Below, in pieces: positions 53,484-63,490 of a stretch of DNA of 64,000 bases; position 1 is the stretch's first letter; each line of letters begins with the position of its first letter. The notes under the pieces were generated by a model. That model searched no databases, was not told where the DNA came from, and worked only from the letters and a program-made list of their open reading frames with translations. Location: assembly GCA_917880885.1 (NCBI GenBank), contig OU862912.1, positions 50,083,117-50,147,116 of the forward strand, given 5' to 3'. This DNA is from Limnephilus marmoratus (taxonomy: Eukaryota; Arthropoda; Insecta; Trichoptera; Limnephilidae). Both the position numbers and the translations under genes were made by a program.

Positions 53484-54370
53484 ATCGACCGTCCAGTTGA
53501 TTAGTCAGTTATCTCCAAATTCAAAGTTTTGAGATAATGAGGAAAGCAATATTCGAATGCTCACCATAAATCAAACATAATTTACAGGTACCGTGTTTCT
53601 CATATTAAATATTAAACAAGATAAATAACACTGGGAGCATAAGTCTGGTACATTATTATGACATTTTGGAACTTCCTGCTAGTAACCCAGAAAACATCAT
53701 TATTTCAATCGTATCCATAAACTCAAAAATCTTCCATCTTCACACTGTAAATAACTACATAATTTGTAAAAATGTAGAAAAAAAATAATTAAAAAATCCT
53801 ATTTGTAAGCGTTTCTAAAGGTCATTTCATGAACATTCTCCAACCCTAAAGAGTCCTAAACTCTCCAGTCTTTCAAAATAAATATCAACTCTACTTTCGC
53901 CACTAATCTTTTCATAAATATAAATAGTGATGGGGGTAGCATATAATGTAAAATCATGCAATGTCCAGTGTTTTAAAAATAATGTCCTCCGCGTCCAAAG
54001 CCGTATCTTTTCCAAACGTAAACTTTCTAATTAAAGTGTGTTTATCGGAAGTGACCTGCCAGGTAGGTATGTTTCTGTATCCATTTGTAAATAGTAAAAT
54101 TAGATAGAACCTAAGAATTCTTAATAAATTGTACAACGCCCTTGAGGTGATTTTTATCAAAAACGGCGGTCTAAAAATAATCCAATTATTATTATTATTA
54201 TTATTGGTTTATTTCACTACAAGTTTTTTTGCATTGTAACTGAAGGGTGGTGTTTTTGTTTACGAGTACCTAATTTGAGTATTGTACCAGATAGAGGGTA
54301 CACTTTTATATGTAACTGTATACACAACTCAAATTTCGATTTTTCGGAAATGGACTGGACAACCGATATG
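53484..54370. mobile_element. TIR-like repeat interrupted by a LINE tail
   Basis: TATCGACCGTCCAGTTGATT at the left and an inverted ACTGGACAACCGATA at the right frame the block. Its right part (54275-54365) matches 515-613 in reverse. The LINE end at 53706-54206 sits inside. Confidence 0.5.
53706..54206 (+). mobile_element. CR1/L2-like LINE 3' end, second copy
   Basis: It starts at the last codons of the polyprotein (CGTATCCATAAACTCAAAA) and matches the 3' UTR of the LINE at 13389-14121 throughout. It ends GCCCTTGAGGTGATTTTTAT ... CGGCGGTCT and (ATT)n. Confidence 0.85.
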
Positions 54371-54540
54371 TGAAATGCGCGCGTGCGCAAATTAATGATG
54401 ATGTGTCTTTCTTGGAAAGGTAGAATTCACACAATTTTGCGAGCAAAGTAAATCAAGCGAAAAGTACAGATCTAAGCTAATTTGTCAGCTTAGTCGTGTA
54501 TTTTTGTGAAATTTAATTCGATGGTATAACATTATGTTTA
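54207..54540. other. unassigned DNA and repeat edge
   Basis: It includes the right part of the dispersed repeat shared with 515-613; nothing else recognised. Confidence 0.4.
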
Positions 54541-55715
54541 ATTTATTTATTTATTTATTGTAAGAAACAAACAGCAGTTTTATACAGGATGTTAAAAATG
54601 AAGCGGTTAAAAATGAGGTAAGCCAAAACAGTTTCTAATGCTAATGGTTATTATGATATAATACAAAATTTTAATTGGTTATAACCGTTACATGAAAATG
54701 AAATTAACAAAAACATATAAATGTAAGTATATTAGAAGGAAGAAGGAATAGGAAAGGGCAAGAGGCAGATGAAGATGGGATGGGGACAGGAGATGCTCAT
54801 GCTATACCTTTTCTATAGCTGTGCATTAATTTAATTAAAATTTGTGGTCGTACGTTTGACTTCGTATCGGTATTTCACAAGAGTATTATTAAGAATATCG
54901 ATATTGTTAAATTGCGTGTTATATTGCGCGCATATGCGGGGGATTGGAGAATTTTTTCTAACGTTGGTTCTGTACGCGGGCAAATGAAAAAAATGGTTTA
55001 GTCTGGTTGGCCTTGCAGGTATGTGAGTTGTTAAATAATTTACGAGTTCAGGAGAGTCCAGGCCGTTATTCAGAATTTTGTATAAAAATATTTGATCAGA
55101 TATTAATCTACGCGTTTGAAGTGGAGTAAAGTTGTGAAATTTTAAGGATTCGGTGTTATTTGCAAAGAGTAATTTGAATTTATAATTTATGTGTTTAAAA
55201 AATTTGTTTTGCACACTTTCGATTCTGTCAATATGGCATTGGTAGAACGATGCCCAAATTAGTGTGCAGTATTCTAAGTGGGGGCGGATATACGTGGTGT
55301 AAAGGGAATACATAGTTTTAATATTGCGAAAAGGTTTAGATATGCGAATTATAAATCCCAATATCTTATTTGCTTTGTTGATTACTTCGTTAATATGTTT
55401 GATAACATTTAGTTTTACATCTAGTACTACCCCAAGGTCACGGATTGATTCTATTTCATTGATATGTGTATCATGAAAGTTATAATTAAAATAAATTTTA
55501 TTTTTGTTACGCGTAAAAGATAATTTGTTGCACTTAGAAATGTTTATGATTAATTTGTTTAATTTACAGTATGCAAAAAGACGATTTAGGTCTTCTTGAA
55601 GTTTTATGCAGTCATTGATAGATTTGATTATAAAGTATATTTTTTTGTCATCTGCATATGCAAGGTAGTTAGCATGTAAAAAACATTTATAAATATCAAA
55701 TATATATACATTAAA
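54541..55715 (-). pseudogene. LINE reverse transcriptase C-terminal half with (AAATA)n tail
   Basis: On the minus strand one frame is open from about 55715 to 54831 (~290 codons): NYLAYADDKKIYF (catalytic Asp pair), CKLNKLIINISKCNKLSFTR, IRDLGVVLDVKLNVIKHINE, YIRPHLEYCTLIWASFYQ, RIESVQNKFFKHINYKF and RPTRLNHFFHLP to a stop. About 270 bp of 3' UTR follows, ending in AAATA repeats (54541-54562). The endonuclease and first catalytic Asp are lost by 5' truncation. It is related to, but clearly distinct from, the LINE at 47188. Confidence 0.88.
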
Positions 55716-55984
55716 CGTTTAGTAATATAATGTTTATCGAATGTTTTTTCTCCGAATTAAGTTATTTCTGTTTTGAACCGTGTTTTCCGTGCAGGCATTT
55801 ATTAAGCTCACTCTCTAAATAATAATATCTTACAATCTTATCGAAAAATATCATATAATAGAAATTAATAAAAATATTTGTAAGGATCACATTATAATAC
55901 ATATCATGAGACTAATATTATCCGTATTTTCTTTTTCTTTTTTTTTGTTTATGTATATCACTGTACAAGTCTCCGAAATGCTCG
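55716..55984. other. AT-rich DNA
   Basis: No gene recognised. Confidence 0.4.
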
Positions 55985-56190
55985 AGGCCGGTGGGACTAT
56001 AATATCCCAAATTTGGAAATTGTGGGAAGTGGGTTGCTTTTCAGATCTGATTATTGTACACGGCTAAACCCATTTAAGCAACGTTTAGATTCTGAATAGT
56101 AATGCTTTTTCAACAGGGCGATACTGAGAGAATCTTCCGCTATGGAAAATGCTGCAAATATATCTTCTACATAATGTTCTATATTCATTA
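55985..56190 (-). mobile_element. SINE-A fragment
   Basis: It holds SINE-A body blocks in reverse: CAGATCTGATTATTGTACAC, GGCTAAACCCATTTAAGCAA and GGGCGATACTGAGAGAATCT. Confidence 0.8.
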
Positions 56191-56562
56191 ATATGAAACT
56201 AACTATAAATCTTTTATTTAAAACGAAATAATAAGCATCTACTATTTTTTTATATTTCCTACTCCAATGTAAACATGTCCCTCCAAAAGGCAATAAAAAA
56301 TGCATACATCATACATATAATAAGCATTTGACAATAAAATTAGGTCATGAATTCACATTTCTTGGTAGGTTTTTCCCCGAATAATATTGAGCTACAAACC
56401 CAAGGTAATTCGCCTACTGGAATTACCACAATAATTAGAAATTAGACAGTCTGAAACGACTTAGTAACAAATGTAATTAATATAATTGATTATAATCCTT
56501 GTTGTCCATCCCTCTTCCCCTCCCCCATATGTTATGTATATAAACCGTAAACTAAGAATAAT
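56191..56562. other. unassigned AT-rich DNA
   Basis: No gene recognised. Confidence 0.4.
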
Positions 56563-56620
56563 TTGTACCAATCTGACGATAGCTTTAACGAGCTGAAACC
56601 GGTTACGGTCAATGCAGTTA
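56563..56620 (+). ncRNA. hammerhead-ribozyme-like motif F (best core)
   Basis: CTGACGA (56573-56579) is followed by stem II AGCT-TTAACG-AGCT, GAAA (56595-56598) and a perfect stem III (ACCG-GTTA-CGGT), with C at 56610 completing the GUC cleavage triplet. Every invariant core base of a type-I hammerhead is present. Stem I is the weak part: the bases next to the core pair (T with A), but the next are partly mismatched (CCAAT against AATGC). Confidence 0.55.
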
Positions 56621-56649
56621 AAGTGGAAAAAAGTTTTATAATAATATAT

Positions 56650-56876
56650 CCTTGGTGCCCGGGTTCATGGGGTGAGGTTTGTCTAGGTCTTGGAGGCGGA
56701 TGACCAGAACACACTAAACCCCATATTCCTACCCACCCCTTAAGCCCTTTTCCTTCCCAGAACACTCCCCTCCTTCCTTTCCTAAAAAAACCCTCCACAC
56801 AGCATCCCCAAAGATGACATAGGCCTTGAGGGAAATTATTTTTCTCAGGGCCTCCTCATTAAAAAAAAAACCTGGT
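56650..56876 (+). mobile_element. SINE-B copy with internal deletion
   Basis: It starts at GGTGCCCGGGTTCATGGGGT, keeps GGTCTTGGAGGCGGATGA and CCTCCACACAGCATCCCC, and ends with the GGGAAATTATTTTTCTCAGG hairpin, CTCCTC and an A-run (56863-56872). Confidence 0.8.
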
Positions 56877-56925
56877 TTCTTAGCCGAGATCTTATCCGCT
56901 CGGCCACTACACAATGGCAAAATCA
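56877..56925 (-). mobile_element. tRNA-like SINE head or tRNA remnant
   Basis: On the minus strand TAGTGGCCGAGCGGATAAGA then TCTCGGCTAAGAAACCAGG reads like the D-arm and anticodon arm of a Ser/Leu-type tRNA. No T-arm follows, so it is a pseudogene or SINE head, not a working tRNA. Confidence 0.6.
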
Positions 56926-57536
56926 ATATTGTATTTCTAAGTAAGAGTGAATTGATTTATTCACGTAAATTGACTTTTTTATTAACGTTGTTCGTTTTTA
57001 AATAAAACACAACTTTCAACATCAAAAACACTCTAATATCTTAACAAAATTCGTTCACGTTTTTACAAGACATGAACGCCACAACCGAAGTAAACTAGAA
57101 ATATATTATCAAGCTTGGTAAACTGAAACACCTTTGTTTGTGAAACTTTCCAGGAAACCTTTAATGGATAATATATGGTTTTCATGACGCCAGCTCAATG
57201 GGATTCGTATGATGAATAGAAAATTGAGAAGTGCAAGTGTGAGCTGCTGCTTTTCTATGAAGTCTGCTGTGGATTCTCTGGAACATGAAAGCAGCTCGGT
57301 GCCGCTATCATTAGCAATCCATTGTCTGAAACTGCATACAGACTCCGGTCATGAAATCTGTCGGCTTAGCACTTAACACTCCAGTTTATTAATAAATCAA
57401 CGTTTCGGATTTATTGTAGGGGTTGTGAATCAGAACAGTGATGGTTAGATGGAAGATTACTTTTGTTTTGCGTATCTCATTTGGCGGAAAATTTTATAAA
57501 GACCTAAGAGTGCTTTTATACCTCGGCGATTCACGG
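56926..57536. other. unassigned DNA
   Basis: On the minus strand CTGATTCACAACC then CCGAAACGTTG (57395-57440) echoes the phrase of the hammerhead-like motifs, but the core is not intact. Confidence 0.4.
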
Positions 57537-58614
57537 TTACGGTAAATACCGCGATAATAAACGGCAATAAACATATGTTACTTATCGCTATAATGCTGCA
57601 ACACTTTCTTACACATTAAATAATAGCAAGATAAAAGATGAGACACACAAAGTACTATTTTTTTTTCCTTTGGAGGAAACAGATATACGTTATTACGGCA
57701 CGGCCACATCGACGGGATTTAATAATAATAATAATAGGATTAAATTTCAAACTAGGGTCAGAAATTTTTTAAAATGCAATCTAACTGCTAAAAATTTAGT
57801 AAAGGCAATACATACTTGGGCAATACCTCCATTAACGTACTCATTTGGCGTAATTAAATGGTCCAATACAGATTTAGTTAGCTTAGAACGATTAATTAGA
57901 ACTACTTAAACAAAGTTTTATTGCCATCATACAAATTCCGTCGTAGAACGAATTAACAAAAAGGCAATAAACATACGTTCATTAACACAATAATGCTGCA
58001 GCCCTTTCTAAAGATGAGATACACAATGGTCGTAGGTCTGATTCCTCCAAAGGAAAAAAAAACTCATAATTTTCTTGCATCTCTCTCACACACCGCGCCG
58101 TAACGTCTCCGTAGACCCTACAATACTACTTGCCGTGGCGATAATTTTGAAAGTATGGAATATAGTTACAAAGATAATATTGAAGTGTGAGTGAATTCCA
58201 AAAATTCAAAAACGTCAAATATCAATGCGCTGATAGTTTTGCTACTGTCTATAAACATATAATGCTGCAGCTATTGACCAAGTATATCGCTGCAGCTCTT
58301 TCTTACACACTAAATAACAACAGTTAAAAATGAGACATGCGGTGAACGTATGTCTGCACCCCTCCAAAGGAAACATACAATCATTATCATACATCTCTCT
58401 CAAACGTTAAAGAAAATGAAACGCAATTCCGTGGCCGAGCCGTAATAAGATATATCTGTTTCCTCCGAAGGAAAAAAGTAGTATTTTGGAAGAAACAGAC
58501 ACACGTATTTTGTGTTCATCATCTTTTGTCTCACAATTATTTAATGCGTACGAAAGAGCTGCAGCATTATAACGATAAGGAACGTATGTTTATTGCCTTT
58601 TTTGGGTACCGTAA
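57537..58614. mobile_element. foldback element with multiple internal repeats
   Basis: The ends TTACGGTA and TACCGTAA are inverted, and the arms (57537-57720, about 58440-58614) share GGCAATAAACATA-GTT, ATAATGCTGCA-C-CTTTC and GAGACA-A-AA-TAC-T in inverted order. Additional direct copies of the GCTGCAGC-CTTTCT block lie at 57993 and 58290. A LINE fragment is inserted at about 57721-57960. The same family is at 36392-37010. Confidence 0.7.
57732..57955 (+). pseudogene. LINE reverse-transcriptase fragment
   Basis: After an (AAT)n run the plus frame reads NLVKAIHTWAIPPLTYSFGV then IKWSNTDLVSLERLIRTT, a stop, and in frame TKFYCHHTNSVVERI. I-N-T-Y-A-I-P-x-L-T-Y-S-F-G-x-I-K-W is a familiar segment after the RT active site in an arthropod LINE family. 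It probably belongs to the same family as the tails in the 0.75-2.96 kb array, because both segments occur in one protein family (recall). Confidence 0.7.
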
Positions 58615-60780
58615 TTTTTAAAAGCTTCCATTGGGTTCTTAGTAATCGAAACAGGCTTTTTAAAATTATTTTCAAAACATTGTCTTCTTCTTTCGTGTGG
58701 TAGGAAGGAGTGGGTAGCAAAAGCAGGATATTAACAGGATTTAAAAATACGATATTGGTTGTTTTTTCAAAAGATACAAGATGCCTGGGGATATAAGCTT
58801 TGTTTAATTTTAATCAAATTAAAATGTACGGTTTTATGTTCAGATGTATAATATTACGTGTTATGTTTTCTGTCAACGGAGAGAAACACCCATGCAATGT
58901 GCTCACAAGACTCCAGACGGTGTACAAAATGTTAACACGGTATATCCAAGGTGAGAGACGACACGTCAAGCAAAAGCCTGATTTATTCATCAAATACTAT
59001 ATCGGATTATTATTTCAAATTGCATCGGAGACCCGGAGATTCCCAAACTGTTTCCAACAGTGACAAGCCAGCTGACAATTTATTAAGGTGCACGGAGAGA
59101 CGGGAATACGAAATTGGTACCCCTTACCACTTACCACCCCATTCCTTTACTCAGGGAACAAAATTGATTCCTTCCTTATATTGGAATTTGAACAATGGTC
59201 CAATCTCAATTCTAGGTAATGGATCTGAATAATAAGAGACGTTCTCCTATACCTGTATGTTTATGGAGTCCAATTTTTCGAAACAGAAATACTGTGAGCA
59301 ATAATTCTGGTGGCCTTGGATTAAAGATTTTTGCGTCCCTTCTTTCTTCAGACATACGAAAACTATTATCATTACCATGAAATGAATGTGAGAATGTCAA
59401 TCTTACAATTTAATATTATGATGTAATGAGAAAATGTGCTTAGGTTTGTGGGTGGGTAATCTTTCTGTCATATAGGTAGATAAAATAAAAGGAGATGAAC
59501 TTTATAACAAGTATATTTTATCCCTCAAAAAAAAAACAAAACTGGGTAAAGTACAAATACATAAGGTACATACCAGATGGACTCTTGGACTACGCTACCT
59601 ATCCGCAGCCTAACAACGAGGATTAACATCGGATGGCGAATCTTGACACGACGAACGAAACGGTCTCTTGACACGACGACGGGACGTCCAGCCTCTCCTA
59701 TGTCAACGAGTAGTCACCCGGTGTACCAGGTGAAGATTGGCCAGGTTCTGCTCCTGGTTGTGGCTCCACAATTCGGACTTAATTCCATCGGGATTGGTAT
59801 GATGTGGCCGGTGGCCAGCCTGGATACGGCAAGGATGCGGCAGCTTTGGTTAAGGTAGATTGAAACGAGGTTATCCGACCTCAGATTTGCGTGCTCGTTA
59901 CGGGAAAACTTATTGTGGCAGTTTCGCGAATCGCAAGGCTACACGCCTAGCCCAGGATGATCGATCTTATCCAATATCGGGCATTACGAAACAATGTTCT
60001 TAGTGATGCCGCCACGCGACTGACTCTGGACGGTAATACTCCCGATCATATTAAAACCAACAAATACTAATCACACTCACACGTAAAGCATCATTGGAGG
60101 GGACCCCACCACTTTCCCAACGGCGTTATAAGGAAACATATGGTTTCCTCCTTCACCGCACACGTCAAGACTCTATTTTTTTTTGAACGAAGCTACATTT
60201 ATTTGAACGACTCTAGACCCTCCAATGTCCATGCATACGGGGTTAGTAAGCAGTCAGTAAAGCATCACGCTTAGCTTCCCGCAAACCGGGTACTTAATAA
60301 TCCTGTGGATTACAACGATTTCTCCATATTTAAAAAAACTTTAATCTCCAGGAACCAATTCCACAGCCAGTTGCCCAAAACTGTTGTAGAGGAAGTTCCA
60401 TAGACAAAAAAAAAAAGAATTTAACTCCCAAAAAAAAAATTTCCAGTCTCCAAAAAAAACACCATAGACAAAATAACAAAATAAGGCAAGAACTGCACTA
60501 GTCACATAATTATTTATGTGACAATGATTTTATTTAAGTATTTAAAGTTTATAACGAAAACTTACTAGATACTTTATCTACACTTGTCAGAAAAGAGCTT
60601 CTAGTCTAGACCTACATCTAGATTAACGGATTTTTGTATCGATCAGTCATTAGTCGATGTCACACCCGTCGTCTTCTTATGCGATCTACATTCCATTTGT
60701 GCGGAATTTAAGAACCCAATCACAACATCATAAATAGAGACCGTTCAATATTCATGCATATATATACATCAACAGTTAAT
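58615..60780. other. unassigned DNA, ~2.2 kb
   Basis: Frames at 58951-59232 and 59577-59858 have no recognisable domain. The segment 59570-60060 is GC-richer than its neighbours and has repeated CTTGACACGACGA at 59641 and 59667, but I cannot assign it. Confidence 0.4.
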
Positions 60781-60783
60781 ATA

Positions 60784-61125
60784 CAGTAATTAGACTCCTG
60801 TCTAATCCGGCACCCCCTATTATCCGATATAACTGTTCATATAGATTTGATCTTACCATTTTTTTATTTTTTTTTGTTCACAAAAAGATACATGAATTAC
60901 AACATTTTTTATACAATAATTAATTACATAATATATGTATTTGATGTACCCCCATAAATAAGCAGGGCTTGTGTGTATGTATGTAAATCGTCGGATTACA
61001 AGGTTCTTTTCAAAAAGTTCCGGACTACAAGGGGTCGGTGGCAGTACTCAATAGTAGTCCGATAAATTCGATCATCCGATACCGCCTTGCAAAATGTTTG
61101 TCGGATTACCACGGGTCTACTTTAT
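60784..61125. mobile_element. pogo/mariner-like MITE
   Basis: The left end AGTAATTAGACTCCTGTCTA then ATCCGGCA and the right end (minus strand) AGTAGACCCGTGGTAATCCG then ACAAAC are inverted with gaps. Internal TAATCCG/CGGATTA motifs recur (60815, 60992, 61098). This resembles the short TIRs of pogo/Tigger-type elements; no transposase is present. Confidence 0.6.
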
Positions 61126-61790
61126 ATATATGTACGCTATATTTATATGTATCCGTTAAAAAGAGATATAACTAATACCATCTGGTAAAAGCGTTCTGTG
61201 TACAAAGAGATGAAACTCTGTTAAACAAACAAGAAAAATCAGTACTCGAAATCAGAAGTTTACAGAATGGAATTCATCAGAAGTTTTTATCCTAACTGCC
61301 AAAGAAAATAATGGAACTACCTACTCCAAGGAAAACAAATAACGACACAATATGATTCTTTGAAATACAGCACAACCCTTAATAAACCCCCCGAGGGGCG
61401 AATAGAATATTTGAAAGAATGGAAATACTGTTATTTTTATTAACTGAGCAAATGTGACCCACAAAACGGTATATCCCGACCGACTCACCTTGAAAATAGA
61501 AGTAAAATAAATATGATATGATTTTTGGGTGTAATACATCGCTTTGTTAGTGTACTCGCATAGTTTATTTATTATTTATTAAAATAAACCGCGCTTGAGG
61601 TAAAATAACACATACAATGCCGAGCTACAGAAATATATATTTATTATATTGTTGATAAACAGGGTACGGCATATAAACCTCGAGGTTTACAAATTCTTTT
61701 AAAAAATTGTATATCATTGGAGAAGTAGATAATACCTACTAATAAATCTAAACGAAACATGAAACACGACAAGACTACAAATAAAAAGGT
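61126..61790. other. AT-rich DNA
   Basis: No gene recognised. Confidence 0.4.
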
Positions 61791-61792
61791 AA

Positions 61793-61875
61793 CATGGGTA
61801 ACTGGGACTCAGTAACCCAGGATCTCTTAGCTTACCGGGACCCAGCGCTTTAACCAACTCTGCCATTGGGACCTA
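61793..61875 (-). mobile_element. tRNA-like element (SINE head or tRNA pseudogene)
   Basis: On the minus strand TGGCAGAGTTGGTTAAAGCG is a good A-box and D-arm, followed by a long variable region and GGGTTACTGAGTCCC in the B-box position, with two changes from GGTTCRANNCC. The bases around it do not form a clean acceptor stem, so it is not a working tRNA. Confidence 0.6.
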
Positions 61876-61954
61876 AATTTTTTCAGTCATTTTGGTCGAT
61901 CTCATATTTCAAATTCAAAATTAGCAATATTATTCTCAACAAATTTTTTTCATA

Positions 61955-62342
61955 TTTTTGGCAGCTAAATTTTTGAATTATTTCAATAAAATACCACTCT
62001 CACTCAAAAACCTAAACATTATAACATTTAAATTTCAAATAAAAAGATGGATACTAAATATAGGGAGATCAGAAATAGAAAATACACTGATATCAAATAC
62101 AGACTAAAACCGAATCTAGTGAACTGAATTATAAGAAAAAAAACACTATATTATTTACTTTATAATTATTAAAAAAAAATACTACATGATATATGTTATG
62201 TCTAATTCATATTAATTTCTTATAATTAAATTATAATATGTAAATGAAATCCTCAGCACGGGAGATTCCAGTGAGGATATCATTATCTCTACTTGTTACT
62301 AAGAAATGAAGACAATAAATCAATTATTATTATTATTATAAA
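61955..62342 (+). mobile_element. LINE 3' end with (ATT)n tail
   Basis: The plus frame at 61965-62103 reads AKFLNYFNKIPLSLKNLNII then FKFQIKRWIL, the decayed equivalent of the R-x-F-N-S-L-P end of CR1/Jockey-like LINEs. A 3' UTR follows with CCTCAGCACGGGAGATTCCA then GTGAGGATATCA (hairpin-forming) and an (ATT)n tail at 62324-62339. Confidence 0.7.
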
Positions 62343-62744
62343 GTTCTTTTACCGAAATTATTTGTAACTTGGGTGGCGTCTCGGATAAACATATCCGATT
62401 TCATTCATATGGGACATCTGTTGACTTTTTCTAAAAGTCTAAATAAATATGTGTATTTGTATTATTAAATTATTATAGGCATCTTGAATTATGAAAAATC
62501 ATTGTAACTGTACGAATTTCTCTGCAAATACATTACGCGGATATAAAACAAAACATATAACTGTGGGGAAGCATGCTCATGCGCTCTTGCGGGATAAAAA
62601 GCTACCTAAATACACGGCTACCATCTTGACAGGATTGTCGGACAAGAAACACACATTTACAGATAGACAAAATGCAAAGTGGTCGAGTAAAAACAGGACT
62701 TCGCCATGCTCACTCAAAAAATTTATAGTGAAATAAAAAAAGAA
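62343..62744. other. unassigned DNA
   Basis: The 81-codon plus frame at 62491-62736 has no recognisable domain. Confidence 0.35.
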
Positions 62745-62895
62745 GTGGCTTTTTTCTATTTGATGACGAGATCTGAACATTCAGGTAATTTCCAACCTTT
62801 CTCCTCCGCATCTTTCCCTTCCTCCTTCATCCTCATAAAACACCCCAATTTTGGGAATGCCATAGTATATCAATAGCTGCATAGAGTTGGGAGCA
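62745..62895 (+). mobile_element. SINE-A fragment
   Basis: It contains TTTGATGACGAGATCTGAAC, the pyrimidine-rich run, CACCCCAATTTTGGGAATGC then CATAGT, and the end AGAGTTGGGAGCAAT. Confidence 0.75.
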
Positions 62896-63068
62896 ATAAT
62901 AGCAGGAAATAAATGATAATAAACGTTACATTTCGTCACCTCATTTGGATAGGGTTCTAAATTTATTCACCCTGTTCTCTCGAATGACGTCGTCGTCGGA
63001 TGTTTCTATGTAGGTTTTAATTCGCTTTCGACGCAAGATAGTTTGGCATCTTTACCAGTGCTTTTTTT

Positions 63069-63180
63069 TTAATGTTTCTTTATTCTTCGAATTGTTTGTT
63101 ACATGAATTGGGAATTTTTCGACCACCATACTAGGCACATGCCTGTGTTGTGGTAGTCGATTTTCGTATACAGTATATTA
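63069..63180 (-). mobile_element. possible LINE 3' UTR end
   Basis: CTAGGCACATGCCTGTGTTG then TGGTAGTCG resembles the 3' UTR block at 8756-8782 (CACTAGGACAAGCCTGTGTT then GAGGTTAAC) of the split LINE. No coding part is present. Confidence 0.45.
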
Positions 63181-63194
63181 ACAGAAGCAATATA

Positions 63195-63490
63195 AAGAAA
63201 TGTGCGAGAATATAAAAAAAATAAAATAAAAATATATAAATATACATATTATATAAAATAATATTAAAGAAATTTAAAGAATACAAATGAATATAAAAGA
63301 ATGTAAGTGACTAAAGAGTATGGAAACAATAAATGACTATAGAGCATAAAAGAGTATGGAAGAATATAGTAGAATATAAAAATAATATGAAAAGTATAGA
63401 ACATAGAAAGCAATACATGAAAGAATATAAAAATGATATAATTATAAAAATTATAAAGTCGAAGTAAGTACTTTATAGAGTAAGTAAATA
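63195..63490. repeat. A/G-rich degenerate repeat (GAATATAAAA-like)
   Basis: About 300 bp is made almost only of purines plus T, with irregularly spaced GAATATAAAA, AGAGTATGGAA and similar words, like an old minisatellite. Confidence 0.6.

Noticed and set aside
57395..57440. Minus-strand CTGATTC...CCGAAACGTTG.
   Set aside because: The CTGAnGA box is not intact (CTGATTC) and stem II is poor, so it was not listed as a ribozyme-like motif.
59577..59858. 93-codon frame in a GC-richer segment.
   Set aside because: I see no domain or homologue pattern. It may be an old element or exon remnant, but nothing supports a call.
61793..61875. Possible tRNA gene on the minus strand.
   Set aside because: The B-box has changes and no proper acceptor stem forms; it is more likely a SINE head or tRNA pseudogene.
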